Below are positions 42,513 through 50,349 of a DNA stretch of 64,000 nucleotides, one piece after another. The translations under genes and the position numbers were made by a program. Location: the NCBI GenBank assembly GCA_963744915.1, contig CAVUUY010000013.1:248001-312000 (forward strand). Reading direction: 5' to 3'. The notes beneath the pieces were generated by a model, which was given only the letters and a program-made list of their open reading frames with translations, did no database searches and had not been told where the DNA came from. The stretch is from DATAFF01 sp963744915 (GTDB lineage Bacteria; Pseudomonadota; Alphaproteobacteria; Rhizobiales; Aestuariivirgaceae). Positions within the stretch are counted from its first letter, which is position 1. Each line of letters begins with the position of its first letter.

Positions 42513-42830
42513 TCAGGCAGCGGCCTTGCGGGCGGTGGTGCGGCCTTCGAGAACGCCCATGATGTCGGATTCCTTCATGATCAGATATTCGACGCTGTCG
42601 ATCTTGACCTCGGTGCCCGACCACTTGCCGAACAGGACCACGTCGCCAACCTTCACATCGATCGGAATCAGCTTGCCGGCCTCATCGCGTCCGCCTGGGC
42701 CGACAGCAATGATCTCGCCCTGCATGGGCTTTTCCTGTGCCGTGTCAGGGATTATAATCCCACCCTTCGTCTTCGTGTCTTCGTCGACCCGGCGCACGAC
42801 CACGCGGTCGTGCAAAGGACGGAACTTCAT
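42513..42830 (-). CDS. groS: Co-chaperonin GroES (10 kDa)
   Basis: 105-residue lid of the GroEL chamber. It starts MKFRPLHDRVVVRRVDEDTK, followed by the mobile loop KTKGGIIIPDTAQEKPMQGE that contacts GroEL, and KVGDVVLFGKWSGTEVKID. The ATG at 42830 is the canonical start; the frame is open to 42947, but that part crosses the CIRCE operator. It is 45 bases upstream of groL. Confidence 0.97.
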   Translation of the reverse strand: MKFRPLHDRVVVRRVDEDTKTKGGIIIPDTAQEKPMQGEIIAVGPGGRDEAGKLIPIDVKVGDVVLFGKWSGTEVKIDSVEYLIMKESDIMGVLEGRTTARKAAA

Positions 42831-42892
42831 GCGGTATCTCCTCAGCTTTTGGGTAATTTTCCTCGCAGCGAAGGGGGCTCCCCTCCGCTCTG

Positions 42893-42919
42893 CTGGCACT
42901 CCTATCGAGTGAGTGCCAA
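42893..42919 (-). promoter_or_regulatory. CIRCE element (HrcA operator) of groESL
   Basis: On the minus strand TTGGCACTC, nine bases, GAGTGCCAG: both arms agree with the consensus TTAGCACTC-N9-GAGTGCTAA apart from G/C changes at matching positions. It lies 62 bases upstream of the groES ATG and just downstream of the predicted start site of the RpoH-type promoter, where the HrcA repressor would block initiation. Confidence 0.93.
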
Positions 42920-42932
42920 CAGTCGGTCCGGG

Positions 42933-42961
42933 ACATAAGGCAGCCAAACGCCGGCGTCAAG
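42933..42961 (-). promoter_or_regulatory. RpoH (sigma-32) type heat-shock promoter of groESL
   Basis: On the minus strand CTTG (42961-42958), 18 bases, then CTTATGT (42939-42933), against the alphaproteobacterial consensus CTTG-N17/18-CYTATNTNNG. It lies between the ribF stop (42972) and the CIRCE element, so groESL has its own heat-inducible promoter plus HrcA repression, as known in Agrobacterium and other relatives. Confidence 0.7.
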
Positions 42962-42971
42962 TCGCCGACCG

Positions 42972-43979
42972 TCAAATTTTTCCTTCGGCCTGCAATTTTC
43001 CAAGCGGGAACGCCAGCATGGGGTCATCGCGCTGGTTAATGGCGGCGGCGCTGGCGCAGCTGTCGCAATCGAGGGCAATCTGGGCGGCGAGCGATGCGAC
43101 GTCCTTGAACGCGCGGTCCGGTCGGATGAAGGCGACGAACTCGACCAGGAGCTCGCGGCCATAAAGGTCGCCGGAGAAATCGAGCAGATGCACCTCGAGG
43201 AAGCGCCGGTCGCCGTCGAAGGTGGGGCGTGACCCGATATAGGCGGCGGCGGCCCGGGCGGTCCGCGGTGCCGGGCTGGCCGCGTCGCGCACCCGCACGG
43301 CATAGATGCCGTCGCGGGTGTCGGTGCCGGGTTCGAGCACCAGATTGGCGGTCGGAAAGCCGATGGTGCGGCCGCGTCCGTCGCCGGCGGTGACGCAGCC
43401 CAGCACCGACCACCAATAGCCGAGCTCATGGGCGGCAGCGGCAACCGCGCCATGGCGCAAGGCCGAACGGATGGCGCTCGAAGAGAAGGGGGCGCTGCCG
43501 GCGGGATCGGTGACCTGGTCGAGCTGGGTCAGGGTGAATCCGAGCCGCGGTCCGAGCGCCTGCAGGAGGTCGGCATTGCCCCTGCGGCCCTTGCCGAAAT
43601 GGAAATCGAGACCGGTCACCACATGGCCGGCTCCGACCATCGCCGCAATCACGCGTTCGACGAAGAGCTCGGCCTCGAGCCCGGCGAGGGCGGCATCGAA
43701 GGTCAGCGGCACCATGAAGTCCGTCCCGAGGGCGGCAAGCAGGCGGGCCTTCAGGGGTTGCGGCGAGAGGCGGAACACCGGCTCGGCGGGGCGGAAGAAG
43801 GATCGCGGGTGCGGCTCGAAGGTGATGACGCCGAAGGGCCGGCCGGCTGCCGCGGCGGAATCCGCAGCCGCCGCCAGCAGCGCCTGATGGCCGCGGTGGA
43901 CGCCGTCGAAATTGCCGATGGCAACCGATGCGCCGCGCAATTCGTCCGGCAGCCGGGCGGTGGGATCGACGATGATCAT
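42972..43979 (-). CDS. ribF: Bifunctional riboflavin kinase / FAD synthetase
   Basis: 335-residue enzyme that phosphorylates riboflavin to FMN and adenylates it to FAD. The N-terminal nucleotidyltransferase has SVAIGNFDGVHRGHQALLAA (HxGH-like) and SSSAIRSALRHG; the C-terminal riboflavin kinase has GRTIGFPTANLVLEPGTDTR and the GIYAVRV and LEVHLLDFSGDLYGREL blocks. It is cotranscribed with the HAD gene upstream (4-base ATGA overlap). Its stop is only 11 bases from the groESL -35 box. Confidence 0.95.
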   Translation of the reverse strand: MIIVDPTARLPDELRGASVAIGNFDGVHRGHQALLAAAADSAAAAGRPFGVITFEPHPRSFFRPAEPVFRLSPQPLKARLLAALGTDFMVPLTFDAALAGLEAELFVERVIAAMVGAGHVVTGLDFHFGKGRRGNADLLQALGPRLGFTLTQLDQVTDPAGSAPFSSSAIRSALRHGAVAAAAHELGYWWSVLGCVTAGDGRGRTIGFPTANLVLEPGTDTRDGIYAVRVRDAASPAPRTARAAAAYIGSRPTFDGDRRFLEVHLLDFSGDLYGRELLVEFVAFIRPDRAFKDVASLAAQIALDCDSCASAAAINQRDDPMLAFPLGKLQAEGKI

Positions 43980-44863
43980 GGCCGGCCCCAGCGCAGCCGA
44001 TCCATATATCCGTGGATGACGATGCCGGGCGCCGCCGCGGCGATGAGGGAGGCGAGGCCCGCCTCGTCGATCCCTTCGATCTCGTCGCGGTGGATGCCCT
44101 GGCTGATGAACAGGGCAGGGATGTTGCTGCCGGCCGCCCCGGCCATGTCGGTGGCGAGGCTGTCGCCGATCGCCAGCACCTCGTCATTGGCGAGGTCGCG
44201 CCCCAGCACCTCGCGGGCCTCGGCGAGCGCCGAGCGATAGATCGGCGGGTAGGGCTTGCCGGCCATCTCGACGCGGCCGCCGAGCAGGCCGTAGCGCTCG
44301 GCGAGCAGGCCGGCGCAGGGGAACAGGCGCTCGCCGACATGGACCACCTTGTCCGGGTTGGCGCAGATCATCGTCATGTCGCGGCGCCGCATCTCGGCGA
44401 GCATCGGCGCGTAATCGGCGACCGATTCGCGGTGGTCGTCGACGAGGCCGGTGCACAGCACGGCATCGGCCTGATCGAAGCCGGTGAAGGTTACCGGCAG
44501 GTCGACGGTAAGGTCGTGGTCGCGGTCGGGACCGAGATGGAAGATGTTCTGGCCGGCGCGCATTTCGATCAAAACCCTGGTGACATCGCCCGATGACACC
44601 ACACGATCGTAAATACCAGGTGGAACGCCGAGGCGTTCGAAATAGGCGACGACCCGCGGCCAGCGGCGCGGTGCATTGGTCAGGAGCACGACGACCCCAC
44701 CGCCGCGGCGGTGGCGGATCAAGGCATCGCAGGCCTCGGAAATGGCGGCGGCGCCATTGTGGACCACGCCCCAGACATCGCACAGCCAGACCGGGTGCCG
44801 GCGGCTCAGCTCACTGGCTGAATCAAGCTTTGCTAAGGGCAATGCGCTCCACTCCGGCATCAA
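43976..44863 (-). CDS. HAD-superfamily protein, TIGR01459 (NagD-like) type
   Basis: 295-residue HAD protein of class IIA. Motif I reads LCDVWGVVHNG, motif II is in VVLLTNAPRRWPRVVAY, motif III contains the lysine of EMAGKPYPPIYRSAL, and motif IV is AIGDSLATDMAGAAG. The second aspartate of the DxD catalytic motif is Trp, as in this subfamily, so ordinary phosphatase activity is doubtful. Its partner ribF suggests a flavin-nucleotide connection, but that is inference. Confidence 0.85.
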   Translation of the reverse strand: MMPEWSALPLAKLDSASELSRRHPVWLCDVWGVVHNGAAAISEACDALIRHRRGGGVVVLLTNAPRRWPRVVAYFERLGVPPGIYDRVVSSGDVTRVLIEMRAGQNIFHLGPDRDHDLTVDLPVTFTGFDQADAVLCTGLVDDHRESVADYAPMLAEMRRRDMTMICANPDKVVHVGERLFPCAGLLAERYGLLGGRVEMAGKPYPPIYRSALAEAREVLGRDLANDEVLAIGDSLATDMAGAAGSNIPALFISQGIHRDEIEGIDEAGLASLIAAAAPGIVIHGYMDRLRWGRP

Positions 44864-44902
44864 TCGTTTGTGGGGGGTGGCTAACAGCGCGGCTCCAGCC
44901 GG

Positions 44903-46084
44903 TCAAGCGACCGCCGATTCGAGCGTCGTGGTGCCGGCGTGGTGCAGCACCCGCCGCGGCGGCGAAAACAGCGGCCCGCGCGCCAGCGAGGCGTAGCTCA
45001 GAACCGCCTCCAGCTCCCGTTCGCCGGCGACATTGGCTGCGATGACGCTGACGCCATGCTCGCCAGCCTCGCGGAAGAGCCGCAGCGCCGGCTCGCGCAC
45101 CGACAGGTTGGAGGCCGTCGCCGCCCTGGCGATGATGCCGGCGTCGATATCGATGAACTGGAAGCCGAGATGGGAGAGGGCGGGAATATCGGGTCCGGCG
45201 ACATCGGTCTGGGACATCGAAAAGGCCGCCCCGAGCTCGGCGAGCCAGGCGAGGCCTTCGAGGCCGCTCTCCTCGAGGGTGGCGAGGCCTTTCTGGGTGA
45301 TGTCGACCACCAGCCCGCCGGCGACGTCACGCTCCTGGCGGATAAGATCGAGCAGGCGGGCGATGAACTCCTCGTCGCTGAAGGAGGCCGGCGACAACGG
45401 GCAGAAAATGCCGATGATGCGGTTGCGGGCGCGGAAGCGGCGGGCCACCGGCACGACTTGCCGGAAGCATTCGAAATCGAGGGCCGGGGTTTTGCGCACC
45501 GGGATATAGGTGCCATCGGCACCTGGCTCGGCCAGCGAGGCGCGATAATAGACGGTGCGCGCTTCCTTGATGCGGACGATGGGCTCGAGAAAGAGCTCGA
45601 CCTCGGGGCGCGGGACATCGCGGGCGGGCCGGCGCATCGGCGGTGCCGCCGGCGGCGGCTCGGGGACGTTTGCGGGGATGGCGGCGCGGCCGGCAGGAGC
45701 GGGAACGTCGATCGCCCGCTCGATTGCGTCGCCATGCTGTTCCAGCTGCGGCGGCCGGGGCTCGAGGTTGAAGCGCTCGATCGCCGCGAGTTGCTCGGCG
45801 AGCTGCTCGAGCTTGTCGCCGAGAGCGGCAGTCGCGGCGCCATATTGCTCGAGGCGGCCCTGGGTCGCGAGGAGATCGGTTTCGCGCTGGGCGGCGATGG
45901 CGCGCCGGCTGTGACGCCGGCGCCAGACGATCGACAGCAATTGGGCAAGGCCGAGCAGCAGGATGGCACCGGTCAGGGCCACGTCACTGCGGCGCCACAC
46001 AAGCAGCCCATAAAGGCCGAGCACGACCGCCATGAAGGCAAGCAGCACGACCAGTAAGGCAAGCGCGGTGTGGCTTCTGCTCAT
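44903..46084 (-). CDS. Membrane protein with degenerate EAL domain
   Basis: 393 residues. Two N-terminal helices (LALLVVLLAFMAVVLGLYGL and LTGAILLLGLAQLLSIVW), a coiled-coil-prone linker (TDLLATQGRLEQYGAATAAL, DKLEQLAEQLAAIERF), a proline-rich stretch and a C-terminal EAL-like domain from about residue 160 (VELFLEPIVRIKE). The E-A-L triplet is replaced (YYRASLAE), and the metal-binding ExL, DDxG and lysine signatures cannot be found, so it should not cleave cyclic-di-GMP and may only bind it or a protein partner. The ATG at 46084 gives the membrane start. Confidence 0.78.
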   Translation of the reverse strand: MSRSHTALALLVVLLAFMAVVLGLYGLLVWRRSDVALTGAILLLGLAQLLSIVWRRRHSRRAIAAQRETDLLATQGRLEQYGAATAALGDKLEQLAEQLAAIERFNLEPRPPQLEQHGDAIERAIDVPAPAGRAAIPANVPEPPPAAPPMRRPARDVPRPEVELFLEPIVRIKEARTVYYRASLAEPGADGTYIPVRKTPALDFECFRQVVPVARRFRARNRIIGIFCPLSPASFSDEEFIARLLDLIRQERDVAGGLVVDITQKGLATLEESGLEGLAWLAELGAAFSMSQTDVAGPDIPALSHLGFQFIDIDAGIIARAATASNLSVREPALRLFREAGEHGVSVIAANVAGERELEAVLSYASLARGPLFSPPRRVLHHAGTTTLESAVA

Positions 46085-46222
46085 GATTTCCCTGACCCCG
46101 GCCCGCTGGCGCGTTGCAGGGGTGAGAGTAGCAACAGCCAGCCGCCGCTGACAACGGAAACCCCGCTGGCTGAGCGGCCATGACCGTGTTAGCCTGCAAC
46201 ACCCTCGAACGGGAGGACCCCT

Positions 46223-46495
46223 ATGCAGAAAATCCTGCTCGCCCTGCTCTTGATCGCCGCGGCAACGCCCGCCTTGGCGCAACAGGTGCCGATGGCCAGC
46301 ACCGACAATCCGGCATCGTCCTTCATCGAGCGCAATGGCGATGGCGGCACATCCTACTCCGATCCGTCGGCCCAGGTGGCGCCGGGGGAAGATGCGGCAA
46401 CCATGGAGGGCACAACCCGAACGCTGCCGCAGAGCCGGATGGAGCATGGCTGCCACGGCTCCGAGAGGGTGGAGATGCCGGCCCTGACCAATTGA
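46223..46495 (+). CDS. Small secreted protein of unknown function
   Basis: 90 residues: a Sec signal peptide (QKILLALLLIAAATPALAQ) and a short hydrophilic mature part of about 70 residues (MASTDNPASSFIERNGDGGT) with one cysteine in MEHGCHGSERVE. A GGGAGGA site stands before the ATG. No family is recognised; similar low-complexity periplasmic peptides occur in Hyphomicrobiales. It is divergent from the EAL-like gene (gap 46085-46222). Confidence 0.6.
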   Translation: MQKILLALLLIAAATPALAQQVPMASTDNPASSFIERNGDGGTSYSDPSAQVAPGEDAATMEGTTRTLPQSRMEHGCHGSERVEMPALTN

Positions 46496-46540
46496 CGGCC
46501 GAACGCGGCCGAGCGGCCGCCCCGGCCTTCCAGGTTTTCC

Positions 46541-47896
46541 TTAGCGGATCGCGTCCAGGACGGCTGGAAGACGCTTCGAAAAGATCTCGTCGATCTGGGC
46601 GCGGCTGATGATCAGCGGCGGCGACAGCGCGATCGTATCGCCGCTGATGCGTAGCATGATGCCATGGTCGTGGAAGCCCGATTCCATGGCCTGGTAGGCG
46701 CGCAGACCCGGCGAGCCCTCCACCGGACGCAGATCGAACCCGGCGACCAGCCCCAAGGTCCTGATATCCTCGACCAATGGGTGATTTCTGAGCGACATGG
46801 CAGCGTCGGCCCACTCCGCTTCGAGTTCGTTGGCGCGCTCGAACAGGCCCTCGTCGCGATAGGTGTCGAGGGTGGCAAGGGCAGCGGCGGCAGCCATCGG
46901 ATGGCCGGTGTAGGTGTAGCCGTGGAACAACTCGATGACATGCTCCGGCCCGTGCATGAAGGCGTCGTAGATGGGCTGGCGGATCATGACGCCTCCCATC
47001 GGAATGGTGCCCGAGGTGACACCCTTGGCGAAGGTGATCATGTCGGGCACGACCCCGAACCGCTCCGCCGCAAAGGGCCGGCCGAGCCTGCCGAAGGCGG
47101 TGATGACCTCGTCGAAGATGAGCAGGATGCCGTGCTTGTCGCACAGTTCGCGCAGCCGCTTCAGATAGCCCTTGGGCGGCGGCAGGACGCCGGTCGAGCC
47201 GGACATCGGCTCGACGATGACGGCAGCCATGGTGGAGGCATCATGCAGGGCAACCAGCCGCTCGAGCTCGTTGGCGAGGTGGGCGCCCCATTCCGGCTCG
47301 CCCTTGGTGAAGGCCTGCTGCTCCCGGTTGTAGGTGTGGGGCAGGTGGTCGGAACCGGGGAGCAGGGGACCGAACCATTTGCGGTTGGCGACCATGCCGC
47401 CGGCACTGATGCCGCCAAAGCCGACGCCATGGTAGGCGCGCTCGCGGCCGATGATGCGGGTGCGCGAGGCCTCGCCACGCTGGCGATGATAGGCGATGGC
47501 GATCTTGAAGGCGGTATCGGCCGCTTCCGAGCCGGAATTGGCAAAAAAGGCGTAGTTGAGATCGCCGGGGGCGAGGGCCGCCAGCCGCGAGGCGAGCTCG
47601 AAGACCTTGGGGTGGCCGAACTGGAAGGTCGGGGCGAAATCGAGCTCGGCGGCCTGCCTCTGAATGGCCTCGACAATGCGCGGGCGGCAATGGCCGGCAT
47701 TGGAGCACCATAGGCCGGCGGTGCCGTCGAGAATTGGGCGACCGCCAATGTCGTAATAATGCATGTCCTGGGCGCGGGCGATGAGCCGCGGCCGCTTCTT
47801 GAAGGCGCGGTTGGGGGTGAAACCCATCCAGAAGGCTTCGAGATTGTTGGGTGAGGGGTCCCAACCGGCGGTTGAAAGTTTTTCAGGCTTGTTCAT
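46541..47896 (-). CDS. Class-III omega-aminotransferase (beta-alanine:pyruvate type)
   Basis: 451-residue PLP enzyme. Motifs are DGTAGLWCSNAGHCRPRIVE near residue 60, ANSGSEAADTAFKIAIAYHR, the aspartate of LLIFDEVITAFGRLGRPFAA, and the PLP lysine in ITFAKGVTSGTIPMGGVMI. The sequence is closest in pattern to omega-amino-acid:pyruvate transaminases, which use beta-alanine or related amines. The ATG at 47896 (MNKPEKLSTAGWDPSP) is preferred to 47950. It stands downstream of the DUF4170 group, from which a likely terminator separates it. Confidence 0.88.
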   Translation of the reverse strand: MNKPEKLSTAGWDPSPNNLEAFWMGFTPNRAFKKRPRLIARAQDMHYYDIGGRPILDGTAGLWCSNAGHCRPRIVEAIQRQAAELDFAPTFQFGHPKVFELASRLAALAPGDLNYAFFANSGSEAADTAFKIAIAYHRQRGEASRTRIIGRERAYHGVGFGGISAGGMVANRKWFGPLLPGSDHLPHTYNREQQAFTKGEPEWGAHLANELERLVALHDASTMAAVIVEPMSGSTGVLPPPKGYLKRLRELCDKHGILLIFDEVITAFGRLGRPFAAERFGVVPDMITFAKGVTSGTIPMGGVMIRQPIYDAFMHGPEHVIELFHGYTYTGHPMAAAAALATLDTYRDEGLFERANELEAEWADAAMSLRNHPLVEDIRTLGLVAGFDLRPVEGSPGLRAYQAMESGFHDHGIMLRISGDTIALSPPLIISRAQIDEIFSKRLPAVLDAIR

Positions 47897-47948
47897 GGTT
47901 TGGACCTTCGTGCGTTTGGCGGACAGTATCAGAGCCGCCGGCTGGGCC

Positions 47949-47978
47949 AAAAGGCCAGAAGGGGGCTTTCCGCTGGCC
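47949..47978 (-). terminator. Possible terminator after DUF4170
   Basis: On the minus strand GGCCAG, 14 bases, CTGGCC, then TTTT. It lies 12 bases after the DUF4170 stop and upstream of the aminotransferase start, where a transcript end is expected. The stem is short and the loop large, so it is only moderately convincing. Confidence 0.4.
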
Positions 47979-47989
47979 AGAACCGCCGT

Positions 47990-48220
47990 TCAGCCACCTT
48001 GACCGGCGGCGGGATCGAGCAAGCGGTGGAGATGGACGATGAAATAGCGCATTTCGGCATTGTCGAGCGTTTCCCGTGCCTTGCGTTCCCAGGCGCGCTT
48101 GGCCTCGGCAAAATTGGGATAAATTCCTACGACGTCGAGCTTGCCGACGTCCTTGAACTCGACGCCGTCCAGCGATTTGAGCTCGCCGCCGAACACGAGA
48201 TGCAACAGCTGCGGTTTCAT
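47990..48220 (-). CDS. DUF4170 small protein
   Basis: 76-residue cytoplasmic protein of the alphaproteobacterial DUF4170 family, recognisable from LLHLVFGGELKSLDGVEF, KLDVVGIYPNFAEAKRAW and AEMRYFIVHLHRLLDPA. Function unknown. It follows the inositol-monophosphatase-family gene by seven bases, a pairing that recurs in the order, so it may assist or regulate that enzyme. Confidence 0.85.
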   Translation of the reverse strand: MKPQLLHLVFGGELKSLDGVEFKDVGKLDVVGIYPNFAEAKRAWERKARETLDNAEMRYFIVHLHRLLDPAAGQGG

Positions 48221-48227
48221 CCTCGCC

Positions 48228-49025
48228 TCAACTCCGGTAGCCGCGCGCCAGGGGGATCATGCGGTCCATCAGGCGCGGGCCGCCGGCGACGACCCCGTTC
48301 TGGACCAGGCTCTCGCCGCCATAATGAAGCGGGTCGCCAGCGAGATCGGTCACCATGCCTCCCGATTCCTGCACGATCAGGTCGCCCGGAGCGACATCCC
48401 AATCGCTTTTGCTGCCCAATGCGACCATGCCGTCGACGGTGCCGTCGGCCACCCGGCAGAGCCTTAGCAGCATGGCGAAGGTCATGCCATATCTGACCTC
48501 CGGCCAGGGAACCGCCCAGCGCTCCGGCCGGCGCAGGCCGGCATGGGCGATGAGGTGGGCGCCGGGGAGCTCGCGGCGATCGCTGACGCGGATCGGGCGG
48601 TCATTGCGGCGAGCGCCCATCGCGGCGGCGGCGCTGTAGAGCGTGCCGGTGGTCGGCTGCAGGATCGCCGCGGCGATCGGCCGGCCGCGGGACAGGATGG
48701 CAACGCCGATGCACCACTCCTCGGTGCCGCTCAGAAAGGCGCGGGTGCCGTCGATCGGATCGACGATATAGGTGCGTTCCGCCCGGCGGCTCGCGACATC
48801 GTCCAGGGTCTCCTCGGAGAGCCAGCCATAAGTGGGGCGGGCGGCAAGCAGCCGGTCGGCGAGGAGGCGGTTGACGGCGAGATCGGCATCGCTGACCGGG
48901 GTGCCGTCGGACTTGAACCAGCCGGCGCTGCGGTTGCGGAAATGCGTAAGCGCCATATCGCCGGCGACGCGGACCGCGTCCTTGATCAGCGCCAGGTCGG
49001 CGGCCAGGGCCTCATGTTCCGGCAA
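48228..49025 (-). CDS. Inositol-monophosphatase-family phosphatase (CysQ-like)
   Basis: 265-residue magnesium-dependent phosphatase. Metal motifs are TYGWLSEETLDD, the DPIDGTRAFLSGTEEW signature and KSDWDVAPGDLIVQESGG. In this context, beside pmbA and DUF4170, the likely substrate is 3'(2'),5'-bisphosphate nucleotide (CysQ type), but inositol or sugar phosphates are possible. The TTG start at 49025 overlaps the pmbA stop by 14 bases; there is no ATG at a suitable place. Confidence 0.88.
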   Translation of the reverse strand: MPEHEALAADLALIKDAVRVAGDMALTHFRNRSAGWFKSDGTPVSDADLAVNRLLADRLLAARPTYGWLSEETLDDVASRRAERTYIVDPIDGTRAFLSGTEEWCIGVAILSRGRPIAAAILQPTTGTLYSAAAAMGARRNDRPIRVSDRRELPGAHLIAHAGLRRPERWAVPWPEVRYGMTFAMLLRLCRVADGTVDGMVALGSKSDWDVAPGDLIVQESGGMVTDLAGDPLHYGGESLVQNGVVAGGPRLMDRMIPLARGYRS

Positions 49026-50349
49026 GGGTCATCTCCGGCACGAGGAGGGAGGGAGCGTTGATGGCGCCGCGCAGCTCGAGATCGTCGGCCGCCTCGAGAT
49101 CGCGGAACATCGTCTTGAGGTTCGAGGCGATGGTGATCTCGCTTACCGGAAAGGCGATGGCGCCGTCCTCGATCCAGAAGCCGGCGGCGCCGCGGCTGTA
49201 ATCGCCGGTGACGCCGTTCACGCCCATGCCGATGAGCTCGGTGACCAGGAGGCCCCTGCCCATGTCGCGCATCAACGCCTGCGGATTGCGCCGTCCCGCC
49301 GCCAAGGTGACGTTGGTGGGCTGCGGCGAGGGCGGGCCGGAGGTGCCGCGGCTGGCATGGCCGGTGCTGACGAGGCCAAGCTGGCGGGCGGAATGCTCGT
49401 CGAGCAGCCAGCTGACGAGGCGACCCTCGGTGACCAGCGGGGTCAGGCGGGTGGCCCGGCCTTCGGCGTCGAAGGGCTTGGAGGCGAGGCCGCGGCGGAT
49501 GGTGCCATCGTCGATGATCGCGATTTCGGGACGGAACAGGCTCTCGCCCATGCTGTCCTTGAGGAAGCTCGTGCCGCGGGCCACGGCGCTGCCGACAATG
49601 GCACCGAGCAGGTGGCCGACCAGGCCGCCGGCGATGCGGTTCTCATACATGACCGGCAGCGGGCCCGAGGGCACCTTGCGGGGATTGAGGCGGCGCACCG
49701 CCCGTTCTCCGGCGGTGCGACCGATCTCGGCCGGCGCCTTCAGGCTCTGCCAATGCAGGGCGGAATGCCAATCATGGTCGCGTTCCATGGCGGTGCCGGT
49801 GCCGGCGATCATCGAGGCCGCAACGGCATAGCCGGTGCGCTCATAGGCACCGGCAAAGCCATTGCTGGCAACGAGCAGAATGCGGCGGCGGCTGGCGGTG
49901 GCGGAGGCGCCGTTCGAGCGGGTCACCCCCGGCACGTCGCGGCCGGCCTGCTCGGCGTCGCGGGCGCGCTCGGTCAATGTCGCGGCATCGGGCGCGGCGG
50001 CGTCGGCCAGCATCAGGTCGGGCCAGGTGGCGGCGACGGTTTCGGCGGCGGCGAGGCCGGCGAAGCTGTCGGGCGGTGCGGCGCTCGCCATGGCGACGGC
50101 GCGTTCGGCGACCTGGCGCAGGCTCGTCACATCGTCGCGGCTGGTCGAGACGACGGCCTGACCCTGGCCAACCAGAACCCGCAGACCGAAATCCTGGTCC
50201 TCGGAGCGTTCGAGCTTCTCGGTGATGCCGTCGCGCATCTCGACCTCGAGGAACGCGCCGGCAACCGCCAGCACGTCGGCTGCGTCCGCCCCTACCTCCT
50301 TGGCCAGCGCCAGCAGCTTGCCAGCCGTGTCCGCCATCCTGTCGGTCAT
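49012..50349 (-). CDS. pmbA: PmbA/TldE, partner of the TldD metalloprotease
   Basis: 445-residue member of the TldD/PmbA family. Family blocks include GSAVARGTSFLKDSMGESLF, a PMYENRIAGGLVGHLLGAIV-like segment and the C-terminal GVNGVTGDYSRGAAGFWIED. It lacks the HExxxH zinc motif, as expected for the inactive half of the TldD-PmbA dimer that degrades unfolded peptides such as microcin B17 precursor and CcdA in E. coli. Its active partner tldD is at 57235-58668. The ATG at 50349 shares one base with the ubiA stop (TGATG). Confidence 0.92.
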   Translation of the reverse strand: MTDRMADTAGKLLALAKEVGADAADVLAVAGAFLEVEMRDGITEKLERSEDQDFGLRVLVGQGQAVVSTSRDDVTSLRQVAERAVAMASAAPPDSFAGLAAAETVAATWPDLMLADAAAPDAATLTERARDAEQAGRDVPGVTRSNGASATASRRRILLVASNGFAGAYERTGYAVAASMIAGTGTAMERDHDWHSALHWQSLKAPAEIGRTAGERAVRRLNPRKVPSGPLPVMYENRIAGGLVGHLLGAIVGSAVARGTSFLKDSMGESLFRPEIAIIDDGTIRRGLASKPFDAEGRATRLTPLVTEGRLVSWLLDEHSARQLGLVSTGHASRGTSGPPSPQPTNVTLAAGRRNPQALMRDMGRGLLVTELIGMGVNGVTGDYSRGAAGFWIEDGAIAFPVSEITIASNLKTMFRDLEAADDLELRGAINAPSLLVPEMTLAGT

